Assembly (NCBI GenBank): GCA_905233985.1
Contig: CAJOFA010000020.1
Span: 1-41,880 of the forward strand
Length of the DNA: 41,880 nucleotides
Direction: 5' to 3'
DNA from: an uncultured Prevotella sp.
Lineage (GTDB): Bacteria; Bacteroidota; Bacteroidia; Bacteroidales; Bacteroidaceae
How positions within the stretch are numbered: position 1 is the stretch's first letter; each line of letters starts with the position of its first letter. Position numbers and translations under genes: made by a program. Positions 31,202-39,666 of this stretch are shown one piece after another. The notes under the pieces are model-generated. The model was given only the letters and a program-made list of their open reading frames with translations, made no database searches and was not told the origin of the DNA.

Positions 31202-33673
31202 ATGAATAACTTGAGACTTCAAACCCTGTTACTATGCTTAGTAATAACCCTTGCTGCCGCTGCACAACGACAGAAGTTCAACCTGCGTCATTGGCAGTTC
31301 TCACGTGATAAGGTGAACTGGCAGGCTGTTGTCGTTCCCCACGACTGGGCCATTAACGGGCCGTTTGATAAGAAGTGGGACCTGCAGAATGTGGCCATCG
31401 AACAGAACGGAGAGACTCTGCCTACCGAGAAGAGTGGGCGTAGTGGTGCGTTGCCCTGGATTGGTGAGGGACATTATAAGACCACCGTCCGTATTGATGA
31501 AGCTGTGCAGCACGCCGAACTGGTGTTCGACGGTGCCATGAGCGAACCTGTCGTAAAGATCAACGGACAGGAAGCAGGTCGCTGGGCTTATGGTTATAAT
31601 GCCTTCCGCATCGATGCCACACCGTTTCTGAAGGTTGGTGAGAATACCATTGAAGTGGATTTGAACAACGTGGAGGAGAGTTCCCGCTGGTACCCTGGTG
31701 CCGGACTCTATCGTCCTGTGGAGCTTGTGCTGACGCCGAAATTGTATGTTGATTCATGGAACACCTTTGTGCGTACCTTATCGATAGAAGGAGACAAGGC
31801 GCTGATTAACGTGTCCACTAATGTTGTGGAAGCCGAAGGTGACTGTTTGGTAAAGGTGCAGGTAGTGGATGATGAGGGGCAGGTGGTTGCCCAGAAGAAA
31901 GAACGTGTGGATATCACACGGCAGATTTCTGTGGATCTTGCCGTTCCGCAGCCGCAACTCTGGTCGCCAGAGTCTCCTTATTTATATACCTTGAACGTGA
32001 GCTTAGTGCGTGAAGAGATGGTTCACCCGGGAACGTTAGTGGTAGATCGTCTGATAGATCAGTCCCAACTGCGTTTCGGCATCCGAACCGTCAAAGTGTC
32101 AAAAAAAGGCGGTTTCCAGTTGAATGGAGTGACGCGGAAGCTGAAAGGTGTCTGTCTGCATCATGACTTAGGACCTTTGGGAGCTGCCGTCAACAAGGCT
32201 GCGCTCATCCGTCAGATAGAAATCATGAAGGAGATGGGTGCCGATGCCATCCGAACGGCTCATAACATGCCGTCACAGTGGCAGATGGACATCTGTGACT
32301 CGTTGGGCATGATGGTGATGGCTGAGTCTTTCGACATGTGGATTTATCCCAAGTGTAAGAACGGCTATGCCCGTTTCTTCAAGGAATGGGCTGACCGTGA
32401 CATTGAGAACCTTGTGGTTCGCAACCGTAACCATCCCAGTATTGTGATGTGGAGCATCGGTAACGAGATTCCTGAGCAGGGGAGTGAAGAAGGCCGCGAG
32501 ATAGCCCGTCACCTGCAGGACTTATGCCACCAGTTAGACCCTACACGTCCTGTCACACAGGGTATGGACCGTGCTGACGAAGCGCTGAAGAGTGGCTTTG
32601 CACAGGTAATGGACGTGCCGGGATTCAACTATCGCGTTCATAAGTATGACAATAACATCCGCCAGCTGCCTCAGGGATTCCTGCTCGGCAGCGAGACAGC
32701 GTCAACCGTCTCGTCGCGTGGTGTTTACAAGTTCCCCGTGAAGCCGGACGATAATTCGCGCTTCGCTTCCTATTCGCCACAATATGATCCTAACGCCGTC
32801 AAAAAGGCTGACGGCCAGTGCTCCAGTTACGACGTGGAGTATTGTCCGTGGTCAAATCTTCCTGACGATGACTGGGTGTGGCAGGACGAAAAGCCGTGGG
32901 TCATCGGCGAGTTCGTGTGGACGGGCTTTGACTACTTGGGTGAACCTTCGCCCTATGACGAGTACTGGCCGGCACGTAGCAGCTATTTCGGTATCTGCGA
33001 TTTGGCAGGGTTGCCCAAGGACCGCTATTGGCTCTATCGCAGTCGTTGGCAGACAGAGAGTCCGACGCTCCACATGCTGCCCCATTGGACGTGGCCTGGT
33101 CGTGAGGGAAAGGTTACTCCTGTCTATGTCTATACCAGCTATCCGGAGGCAGAACTCTTTGTCAACGGTCGTTCACAGGGACGTCTGAAGAAGAACCCCG
33201 CCGAGCGTCTTGACCGCTATCGTCTGCGTTGGAACAATGTGAAATATCAGCCGGGCGAAATCAAAGTCGTCGCATACGACGAGTTTGGTGTTGAAGCAGC
33301 TACGCTGACCAACTATACTGCCGGCAAGCCTGTGATGCTATCCATTACTCCCGACCGCTATACGCTGCGTGCTGATGGTGATGATATGGCCTTTGTTCGT
33401 GTGCAGCTGTTCGATGAGCAGGGTGTCTTCTGTCCTACGCTCGATCATGAGCTGATCTTCACCGTTGAGGGTGAGGGGACGTTCCAGGCGGTATGTAACG
33501 GCGATGCCACGAGCCTGCAGCCATTTACAAAGCCCCGTATGAAGCTGTTTAACGGCGAGCTGGTGGTTATTGTACGTTCCACGGAAACGCCGGGTAACAT
33601 CGTACTCACCGTTACCGACCCCAAGCTTGCCGGATTGGAGAAGAGTATCACGATACAAACGAGAAGAGAATAG
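31202..33673 (+). CDS. Glycoside hydrolase family 2 enzyme, beta-galactosidase-like, 823 aa
   Basis: Signal peptide to about residue 21 (LLLCLVITLAAAAQ), then the GH2 jelly-roll domain (VPHDWAINGPFD, EGHYKTTVRID, SRWYPGAGLYRPVELV), an immunoglobulin-like domain, and the TIM barrel. Acid/base E422 lies in MWSIGNEIPEQGS; nucleophile E570 lies in VIGEFVWTGFDYLGEPSPY. The SRWYPGAGLYR and GEFVWTGFDYLGEP motifs resemble Bacteroidota periplasmic beta-galactosidases. Sugar specificity cannot be told from sequence alone; beta-glucuronidase or mannosidase is less likely. A C-terminal beta-sandwich (DUF4982-like) closes the protein. The open frame begins at 31142, but ATG 31202 follows the promoter. Confidence 0.9.
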   Translation: MNNLRLQTLLLCLVITLAAAAQRQKFNLRHWQFSRDKVNWQAVVVPHDWAINGPFDKKWDLQNVAIEQNGETLPTEKSGRSGALPWIGEGHYKTTVRIDEAVQHAELVFDGAMSEPVVKINGQEAGRWAYGYNAFRIDATPFLKVGENTIEVDLNNVEESSRWYPGAGLYRPVELVLTPKLYVDSWNTFVRTLSIEGDKALINVSTNVVEAEGDCLVKVQVVDDEGQVVAQKKERVDITRQISVDLAVPQPQLWSPESPYLYTLNVSLVREEMVHPGTLVVDRLIDQSQLRFGIRTVKVSKKGGFQLNGVTRKLKGVCLHHDLGPLGAAVNKAALIRQIEIMKEMGADAIRTAHNMPSQWQMDICDSLGMMVMAESFDMWIYPKCKNGYARFFKEWADRDIENLVVRNRNHPSIVMWSIGNEIPEQGSEEGREIARHLQDLCHQLDPTRPVTQGMDRADEALKSGFAQVMDVPGFNYRVHKYDNNIRQLPQGFLLGSETASTVSSRGVYKFPVKPDDNSRFASYSPQYDPNAVKKADGQCSSYDVEYCPWSNLPDDDWVWQDEKPWVIGEFVWTGFDYLGEPSPYDEYWPARSSYFGICDLAGLPKDRYWLYRSRWQTESPTLHMLPHWTWPGREGKVTPVYVYTSYPEAELFVNGRSQGRLKKNPAERLDRYRLRWNNVKYQPGEIKVVAYDEFGVEAATLTNYTAGKPVMLSITPDRYTLRADGDDMAFVRVQLFDEQGVFCPTLDHELIFTVEGEGTFQAVCNGDATSLQPFTKPRMKLFNGELVVIVRSTETPGNIVLTVTDPKLAGLEKSITIQTRRE

Positions 33674-33712
33674 TACTTTCGCTCGGCACACCATAAAAAA
33701 CTGTGTTTTTAT

Positions 33713-33743
33713 TTTGTATTTTTCTCGCTTATTTGTACCTTTG
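33713..33743 (+). promoter_or_regulatory. Promoter for the small secreted protein gene (and rlmN)
   Basis: TTTG (33713-33716), 19 bases, TACCTTTG (33736-33743); leader about 40 bases. Confidence 0.8.
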
Positions 33744-33786
33744 CAGCATGAATTCATTTTAAATATTATTAAATAAACAGTTAAGT

Positions 33787-34290
33787 ATGAAAAGATTAAT
33801 GACATTTGCTGTTATCATGATGGTGATGACAGTTGCTTACGCCCAACAGCGGACGAACTATAAGTTCAAGTTTGAGTATGCAGTGGAGATTGAGTCAGAG
33901 AATGGAACTGACTGCGATATCGTGTTTGACATTAATGACCGTCCGGGTGAGACACCGATGATTAAAATGGTTAACAACTCGAATGGTGAGGTCAACAACG
34001 AGGAAGTGAAACCAATGGTTGTCTATAATACAGACGACGGAATGATTTGTTTCTCCAACGCGGATGGCGACACCATTTTTGGACTTTCCATGCATGCCGA
34101 TGATAATGGAGCCAAAAGCTGCATCCTCTATGTCATCAATGTGGAGAATGGTGAAAGCAAGGTTCAGTATGGCTTGACGAATGAGACCGGCTCGCCCAAC
34201 GACGAGCAATGTACGCTGGCCTATAATGCCCTGTTGAAAAGCATCAAGGCCAAGTCATTCAACAACTATACCGTCGAGACCCTCAAATAA
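33787..34290 (+). CDS. Small secreted protein of unknown function, 167 aa
   Basis: Signal peptide MKRLMTFAVIMMVMTVAYAQ, then an acidic, asparagine-rich mature domain with alternating hydrophobic residues (GDTIFGLSMHADDNGAKSCI, YVINVENGESKVQYGLTNET) that suggest beta structure. No lipobox and no motif I recognise. It is three bases upstream of rlmN and behind a good promoter, so rlmN depends on its transcript unless an internal promoter exists. The pairing does not suggest a shared function. Confidence 0.75.
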   Translation: MKRLMTFAVIMMVMTVAYAQQRTNYKFKFEYAVEIESENGTDCDIVFDINDRPGETPMIKMVNNSNGEVNNEEVKPMVVYNTDDGMICFSNADGDTIFGLSMHADDNGAKSCILYVINVENGESKVQYGLTNETGSPNDEQCTLAYNALLKSIKAKSFNNYTVETLK

Positions 34291-34293
34291 AGC

Positions 34294-35367
34294 ATGACGG
34301 GGGCGAAACAACGGTTACTTGGTATGACGCCTGCACAGCTCAAGGAGGCTGTGACAGCACTCGGTATGCCTGCTTTTACGGCAAGGCAGTTGGCAGAGTG
34401 GGTCTATGTGAAGCGTGCTTCGACCATTGACGAGATGACGAACATCTCGAAGCAGAACCGTCAGCGCCTGGCAGAGAGTTATGAGGTTGGTATTCGACAA
34501 CTCATTGATAACCAGCATTCTAAGGATGGAACCATCAAGTATCTCTTTCCCGTTGAAACTCAGCAAATAGCTGCCGCCCAACAGCCGGCAGACAACTGCC
34601 GCTTCGTCGAGACCGTATATATTCCCGATGGTGAGCGTGCCACATTATGTGTGTCCTGTCAGGTAGGCTGTAAGATGAACTGCCTCTTCTGTCAGACAGG
34701 AAAGCAAGGGTGGGAGGGAGACCTCACGGTGGCAGATATCCTCAACCAGATTTATGCGCTTCCTGAATGCGACCAGCTGACGAACATCGTCTTCATGGGA
34801 CAAGGTGAGCCGATGGACAACCTTGATGCCGTGCTGCGTGCCACGGAGGTGCTGACAGCCGACTGGGGGTGTGCGTGGAGTCCCAAGCGCATCACAGTCA
34901 GCAGTGTGGGAGTGAAGAACAAGCTGCGTCGCTTTCTGGACGAGAGTCCGTGCCACGTCGCCATCTCCATGCACTCACCCATTCCCGAGCAGCGCCGGCA
35001 GCTGATGCCCGCTGAGCAGGCTATGAGCATCACCGAAGTGGTGGAACTGCTGAAGCAGTATGACTTTACCCATCAGCGCCGTTGCTCGTTCGAATATATC
35101 TGTTTCGGCGGACTGAACGACCAGCCCCTGCATGCCCGGGAGATTGTCAAGCTGTTGCAAGGACTGGAGTGTCGCATCAATCTCATTCGCTTCCACGAGA
35201 TACCAGGTGTTGATTTGCCTGCGAGTGACGAGAAGCGTATGGAGGCTCTGCGCGACTATCTTACCCGTCATGGTGTGTTCACCACCATCCGCGCCAGTCG
35301 TGGACAGGACATCTTCGCAGCCTGTGGCTTATTATCGACTGCAAAGAAAAATCAAATAACGAAATAA
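34294..35367 (+). CDS. rlmN: 23S rRNA (adenine2503-C2)-methyltransferase, 357 aa
   Basis: Radical-SAM enzyme methylating A2503 of 23S rRNA and A37 of some tRNAs. The CxxxCxxC cluster is C126, C130, C133 (QVGCKMNCLFCQTGKQGW). Other motifs are NIVFMGQGEPMDN, SSVGVKNKLRRF, HVAISMHSP and the C-terminal catalytic cysteine C344 in RASRGQDIFAACG. It is followed by a heptamer array and then pdxA. Confidence 0.96.
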   Translation: MTGAKQRLLGMTPAQLKEAVTALGMPAFTARQLAEWVYVKRASTIDEMTNISKQNRQRLAESYEVGIRQLIDNQHSKDGTIKYLFPVETQQIAAAQQPADNCRFVETVYIPDGERATLCVSCQVGCKMNCLFCQTGKQGWEGDLTVADILNQIYALPECDQLTNIVFMGQGEPMDNLDAVLRATEVLTADWGCAWSPKRITVSSVGVKNKLRRFLDESPCHVAISMHSPIPEQRRQLMPAEQAMSITEVVELLKQYDFTHQRRCSFEYICFGGLNDQPLHAREIVKLLQGLECRINLIRFHEIPGVDLPASDEKRMEALRDYLTRHGVFTTIRASRGQDIFAACGLLSTAKKNQITK

Positions 35368-35370
35368 CGT

Positions 35371-35405
35371 AATTATCAATTGTCAATTATCAATTATCAA
35401 TTGCC
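35371..35405 (+). repeat. Heptamer array AATTATC x5 between rlmN and pdxA
   Basis: AATTATC, AATTGTC, AATTATC, AATTATC, AATTGCC. It fills nearly the whole 41-base gap, ending three bases before the pdxA ATG. Confidence 0.9.
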
Positions 35406-35408
35406 AAC

Positions 35409-36554
35409 ATGGAACAGGAAAAATTGATTCGCGTGGCCATCACGCATGGTGATACAAACGGCATCGGCTATGAGGTAATCCTCAAGACTCTTGCCGACCC
35501 GAATATTCTGGAACTCTTTACGCCCATTATCTACGGCTCGCCCAAAGTGGCAGCCTACTATCGTAAGGCACTTGACCTGCCGACGAATTTCAGCATCATC
35601 AATTCTGCTGAGGAAGCCAAGGACGGACGTGTCAACATGCTCACCACGTTCGACGACGAGGTGAAGGTGGATATAGGCCATCCCTCACAGGAGGCAGGCA
35701 TGGCGGCACTCAAGGCCCTCGACCGTGCGGTGGAGGACTATCGCAAGGGGCTGTTCGACGTGTTGGTAACCGCACCCATCAACAAGAACACCATCCAGAG
35801 CGACAAGTTCCACTTCCCCGGACACACAGAATATCTGGAGGAGCGTCTGGGCGACGGAAAGAAGTCGTTGATGGTGCTGATGAACGACACGTTGCGTGTA
35901 GCGCTCGTCACCACTCATCTGCCTATCAAGGACGTGGCAAAAGCCATCACCAAGGAGGCCATCATGGAAAAGGCAACCATCTTCCACCAGACTTTGCGTC
36001 GTGACCTGCGCATCTCGTCACCCCGCATCGCCGTCCTCTCGCTCAATCCCCATGCAGGTGACGGCGGGGTGCTCGGTATGGAAGAGCAGGAAATCATCCG
36101 TCCTGCTATCATCGAACTGGAGAAGAAGGGCATACAAGCCTTCGGTCCTTATGCTGCCGACGGTTTCTTCGGCAGTGGCGGCTATGCACGTTTCGACGGT
36201 GTGCTCGCGATGTATCATGACCAGGGGCTGGCTCCTTTCAAGACGCTGGCTCTCGACAACGGCATCAACTTCACCGCAGGACTGCCGGTAGTACGCACCT
36301 CTCCCGATCACGGCACAGCCTACGACATTGCCGGCAAGGGCATTGCCGATGAACAGTCGTTCCGTCAGGCCATCTACATGGCGGTTGATATCTTCCGCAA
36401 TCGCTGCCACTACGACGAGCCGTTGGCTAATCCGCTGCCCAAGCTCTATCATGAGAAGCGTGAGGACGGCGACAAGCAGCGTTTCACGGTGAGGGCCAAG
36501 GACCAGTTCAAACGGGAGAACAAAGAAGACATTACGCCTGCTGAGATGGAGTAA
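35409..36554 (+). CDS. pdxA: 4-hydroxythreonine-4-phosphate dehydrogenase, 381 aa
   Basis: NAD- and metal-dependent step of pyridoxal-phosphate synthesis (DXP-dependent route). Motifs: AITHGDTNGIGYEVILKTLA, VTAPINKNTIQ, FPGHTEYLEERL, LSLNPHAGDGGVLGMEE, AMYHDQGLAPFKTLA and VRTSPDHGTAYDIAGKG. Length slightly above the usual 330 because of a polar C-terminal tail rich in lysine and glutamate. It is immediately preceded by the heptamer array, which takes the place of a normal leader. Confidence 0.95.
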   Translation: MEQEKLIRVAITHGDTNGIGYEVILKTLADPNILELFTPIIYGSPKVAAYYRKALDLPTNFSIINSAEEAKDGRVNMLTTFDDEVKVDIGHPSQEAGMAALKALDRAVEDYRKGLFDVLVTAPINKNTIQSDKFHFPGHTEYLEERLGDGKKSLMVLMNDTLRVALVTTHLPIKDVAKAITKEAIMEKATIFHQTLRRDLRISSPRIAVLSLNPHAGDGGVLGMEEQEIIRPAIIELEKKGIQAFGPYAADGFFGSGGYARFDGVLAMYHDQGLAPFKTLALDNGINFTAGLPVVRTSPDHGTAYDIAGKGIADEQSFRQAIYMAVDIFRNRCHYDEPLANPLPKLYHEKREDGDKQRFTVRAKDQFKRENKEDITPAEME

Positions 36555-36632
36555 AACATGGCTTTATGGACGAAAAAGGCTAAGAAAACGTAAATTCTGC
36601 CAACTTTCTGCCATTATGTCATATATTATTCG

Positions 36633-36640
36633 TAACTTTG
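36633..36640 (+). promoter_or_regulatory. -7 box TAACTTTG for the sigma-54 activator gene
   Basis: Perfect box only nine bases before ATG 36650; the TTG at 36638 that opens the frame lies inside it. The transcript would be nearly leaderless. Confidence 0.55.
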
Positions 36641-36649
36641 CACGCTAAA

Positions 36650-37888
36650 ATGAAAATATCGGAACTGCAAGGCATCAAGCAGCGTTACAACATCGTAGGC
36701 AACTGCGAAGCGTTGAACCGGGCCCTCGACGTCGCACTACAGGTGGCGCCGACGGATTTGTCCGTGCTGATAGTCGGTGAGAGCGGTGTGGGTAAGGAGA
36801 TTATTCCGCGGCTCATTCACGACAACTCCCCCCGTCGTCGGGAGAAGTATTTTGCCATCAACTGTGGTTCCATCCCGGAAGGTACCATCGATAGCGAGCT
36901 GTTCGGCCATGTCAAAGGCTCGTTCACGGGAGCCATCAACGACTCGCCGGGCTATTTCGGCGTGGCGCACAAGGGTACGCTCTTCCTCGACGAGGTGGGC
37001 GAGCTGCCTATGGCGACACAGGCTCGTTTGCTGCGTGTGCTGGAGTCGGGAGAATATATCCCCGTGGGTGCTACCGAGGTTCGCAAGACCGATGTGCGCA
37101 TCGTGGCAGCCACGAATGTCAATATCCAGCAGGCCATCAGCGAAGGGCGCTTCCGTGAGGACCTGTACTATCGGTTGAACCAGGTGCCGGTGCAGATGCC
37201 GCCGCTGCGTGACCGTGGTGAGGACATCGTGCTGCTGTTCCGTCTCTTCTCTATGCAGATGGCAGAGAAGTACCGCATGGACAAGGTGGTGCTGACCGAC
37301 GAGGCCAAGCAGTTGCTGATGCATTACAAATGGCCGGGCAATGTGCGCCAGCTGAAGAACATCACGGAGCAGATCTCCATTCTCAGCCCCGAGCGCACCA
37401 TCACACCGGAGATACTGCTGCGCTTCATTCCGCAGGACCGTGAATCAACGGAGCTGACCACCATTCACCATGAGGGTGAGCACTCGTTCGAGAACGAGCG
37501 TGAGATACTCTATAAGATTCTCTTCGAGTTACGTGGCAACGTCAACGACATCCGTCGTGAGATGAGCGCCTTGAAGAAGCAGATGGAAGACGTGCAGGGT
37601 GGGGGGCACCAGGCTACGGCTCCGCTGAGCACCACACAGCTGGCACCTCTGCAGCCCCTGCAGCCCGTACAGCCCGTACAGCCCGTGATGGAAGATGCCA
37701 TCGCCGAGGAATATGTGGAACCTGAGCGGGAGCCCGAGACGCTGAACCTCAGCCATCTGAGCCGTCAGATGCTTGCGCTCGCCCTGGAGCGTAACGGTGG
37801 CAACCGTAAGAAGGCTGCTATGGAGCTGGGCATCAGCGACCGCACGCTCTACCGCCGCATCAAACAGTACGGACTGGACGATAAGTAG
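36650..37888 (+). CDS. Sigma-54-dependent activator without a sensor domain, 412 aa
   Basis: AAA+ domain from the N-terminus: Walker A GESGVGKE (43-50), sigma-54 contact loop GSFTGA (90-95), Walker B LFLDEVGELP (111-120), then RFREDLYYRLNQVPVQMPPL and WPGNVRQLKN. There is no receiver or PAS domain ahead of it, only about 15 residues, so control must come from elsewhere or from expression level. Residues about 325-355 form a proline/glutamine linker (APLQPLQPVQPVQPV) encoded by 9-base repeats. The end is a Fis-type helix-turn-helix (NRKKAAMELGISDRTLYRRI). lptE follows after 25 bases, in what looks like one operon through secG. Confidence 0.92.
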   Translation: MKISELQGIKQRYNIVGNCEALNRALDVALQVAPTDLSVLIVGESGVGKEIIPRLIHDNSPRRREKYFAINCGSIPEGTIDSELFGHVKGSFTGAINDSPGYFGVAHKGTLFLDEVGELPMATQARLLRVLESGEYIPVGATEVRKTDVRIVAATNVNIQQAISEGRFREDLYYRLNQVPVQMPPLRDRGEDIVLLFRLFSMQMAEKYRMDKVVLTDEAKQLLMHYKWPGNVRQLKNITEQISILSPERTITPEILLRFIPQDRESTELTTIHHEGEHSFENEREILYKILFELRGNVNDIRREMSALKKQMEDVQGGGHQATAPLSTTQLAPLQPLQPVQPVQPVMEDAIAEEYVEPEREPETLNLSHLSRQMLALALERNGGNRKKAAMELGISDRTLYRRIKQYGLDDK

Positions 37889-37913
37889 TTGTGTAACGAA
37901 AGTGGAAAGCTGG

Positions 37914-38447
37914 ATGAGAAACAAACTAACCATCATCGTCTGTATGGCGTCGGTTCTGCTGCTGTCGGCATGTAAGCTGAACCTCGGTCTGTTCGAGAGT
38001 TCCTATACGTTCAACGGTGCCAGCATCAACTACGACGAGGTGAAGACCATCCAGATCAACGAATTCCCCAACCGCTCGCCCTATGTGTGGGGCCCGATGG
38101 CGTCGATGTTCAACAACGAGCTGAGGGATAAGTTCGCCAACAACACCCGTCTCTCGCAGGTGAAACGTAACGGCGACTGGAAACTGGAGGGTGAAATCAC
38201 ACGCTATGACCAGCGCAACAAAGGTGTGTCCAGCGAGGGCTATTCTGCGCAGACAGAGTTGTCGATAACGGTCAATGTGCGCTTCACGAACAACAAGAAC
38301 CACAAGGAGGACTTCGAGCGGCAGTTTACTGCCAGTCAGTCCTACGAGACCACACAGTCACTCAATTCCGTACAGGAAGAGCTGGTGACACAGATGATAA
38401 CCGATATATGCGACCAGATATTCAATGCTACGGCGGTGAACTGGTAG
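37914..38447 (+). CDS. lptE: LptE-like LPS-assembly lipoprotein, 177 aa
   Basis: Lipoprotein signal MRNKLTIIVCMASVLLLSAC with the acylated cysteine at position 20. The mature part (SYTFNGASINYDEVKTIQIN, WGPMASMFNNELRDKFANNT, DWKLEGEITRYDQRN) matches the Bacteroidota LptE family (LPS delivery to the outer leaflet with LptD). The open frame reaches back to 37773, but those codons overlap the activator gene; ATG 37914 gives the only sensible signal peptide. In this order the gene often lies between a sigma-54 activator and a TPR gene followed by secG. Confidence 0.88.
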   Translation: MRNKLTIIVCMASVLLLSACKLNLGLFESSYTFNGASINYDEVKTIQINEFPNRSPYVWGPMASMFNNELRDKFANNTRLSQVKRNGDWKLEGEITRYDQRNKGVSSEGYSAQTELSITVNVRFTNNKNHKEDFERQFTASQSYETTQSLNSVQEELVTQMITDICDQIFNATAVNW

Positions 38448-38452
38448 GAGAG

Positions 38453-38487
38453 TTTGAAGTTTGAAGTTTGAAGTTTGAAATTTGAAG
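38453..38487 (+). repeat. Heptamer array TTTGAAG x5 between lptE and the TPR gene
   Basis: Five 7-base units (TTTGAAG x3, TTTGAAA, TTTGAAG) filling most of the 49-base intergenic gap, ending nine bases before ATG 38497. Confidence 0.95.
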
Positions 38488-38496
38488 GTTAGAGAT

Positions 38497-39234
38497 ATGG
38501 AGCTGACAGAGTATATCCACCACCCCGAACGCCTCGACAAGGACAGCTTGTACGAGCTTCGTTCGTTGTTGGCACTCTATCCGTATTTCCAGACGGCACG
38601 TCTGCTGCTGTTGCAGAACCTCTATCTGCTGCACGATCCGTCGTTCGACGATGAGCTGCGCCGTGCTGCTATCTATATCACCGACCGCAAGGTCATCTTC
38701 CAGATGGTGGAGGCCTCGCACTACAAGATTACTCCGGCGCCGAAACAGGCCGCAGGCAAGGAGGAAGAGGGGAACCGCACCCTGTCGCTCATCGACAGCT
38801 TCCTCGACTCCATTCCCCGTGATGACGAGCCCGAGAAGCCGCATCGCAAGCCCACACCCGCCGACGCAGCCGTCGATTATGTGGCATATCTTTTGCAGAC
38901 AGAAAGTGAGGAGATGCAGGCCGACACGCCGCAGCTGCAGGGACAGCAGCTCATTGACACGTTCATTGAGCAGGACGAGGGCCGCTTCGTGCTCAACGAG
39001 ACCCCCGAGTTCCTGCCTGAGCTGCCCGACCCCGACGAGAAGGAGGAAGAGGAGGAATACTTCACCGAGACCCTCGCACGTATCTACATCAAACAGGGAC
39101 GTTACGAGAAGGCACTGGAAATCATCAGGCGACTGAGCGTGAGCCATCCGAAGAAAAACGCTTACTTCGCCGACCAGATAAGATTCTTAGAGAAATTAAT
39201 AATAAACAGTAATAACAAAACAACAAAAAAATGA
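38497..39234 (+). CDS. TPR-like cytoplasmic protein between lptE and secG, 245 aa
   Basis: Helical protein with no signal peptide. The N-terminal part YELRSLLALYPYFQTARLLL is a short helical repeat typical of the Bacteroidales proteins in this position. The C-terminal ETLARIYIKQGRYEKALEII with RRLSVSHPKKNAYFADQIRF is a TPR-like unit. The middle is acidic (PDEKEEEEEYFT). Function unknown; conserved order with secG suggests a link to envelope biogenesis. I chose the ATG (MELTEYIHHPERL) over the TTG at 38482, which lies in the repeat. The stop overlaps the secG start by four bases (ATGA). Confidence 0.8.
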   Translation: MELTEYIHHPERLDKDSLYELRSLLALYPYFQTARLLLLQNLYLLHDPSFDDELRRAAIYITDRKVIFQMVEASHYKITPAPKQAAGKEEEGNRTLSLIDSFLDSIPRDDEPEKPHRKPTPADAAVDYVAYLLQTESEEMQADTPQLQGQQLIDTFIEQDEGRFVLNETPEFLPELPDPDEKEEEEEYFTETLARIYIKQGRYEKALEIIRRLSVSHPKKNAYFADQIRFLEKLIINSNNKTTKK

Positions 39235-39647
39235 CACTTTACACATTATTCGTAATCTTTATTGTGATTGCAGCCATTCTGATGATTGGCATTGTTCTGA
39301 TTCAAGAGTCAAAGGGAGGCGGCCTCGCTTCTAACTTTGCATCGTACAACCAAATCGGCGGTGTCCGCAAGACCACCGACTTCATTGAGAAGACCACATG
39401 GGGACTGGCCATTGCAATGGTCATCTTCAGCGTTGTCTGTGCTTATGTGGCTCCCCGCAACGGCGGTCAGCACTCAGTAACCGAGGGCATGGAGGCACCT
39501 GCTGCCAACCCCAACACGCTCCCCACGTTTGATGCCAGCCAGCAGAAGCAGGACGCTCCCGCCCAGAATGCTGCGCCCGCTACCGACGCTAAGAAGGATG
39601 CTGCAGCACCTGCTGCCGAGACTCCTGCAAAGCCCGAGAAGAAGTAA
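39231..39647 (+). CDS. secG: Preprotein translocase subunit SecG, 138 aa
   Basis: Two membrane helices (LFVIFIVIAAILMIGIVLIQ and WGLAIAMVIFSVVCAYVAP) flank the conserved SecG loop QESKGGGLASNF. It joins SecYE in the inner membrane. The C-terminal 60 residues are an alanine/proline/lysine-rich tail (AAPATDAKKDAAAPAAETPA), longer than in Enterobacteria but common in Bacteroidales. Overlaps the upstream TPR gene by four bases, implying coupling. Confidence 0.93.
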   Translation: MTLYTLFVIFIVIAAILMIGIVLIQESKGGGLASNFASYNQIGGVRKTTDFIEKTTWGLAIAMVIFSVVCAYVAPRNGGQHSVTEGMEAPAANPNTLPTFDASQQKQDAPAQNAAPATDAKKDAAAPAAETPAKPEKK

Positions 39648-39666
39648 ACAATAAAACATCAAGCCT

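Noticed and set aside
36555..36590. 11-codon ORF after pdxA
   Set aside because: Too short, no initiation signal, no similarity.
37773..37913. N-terminal extension of LptE
   Set aside because: It overlaps the 3' end of the sigma-54 activator in another frame and would bury the lipoprotein signal.
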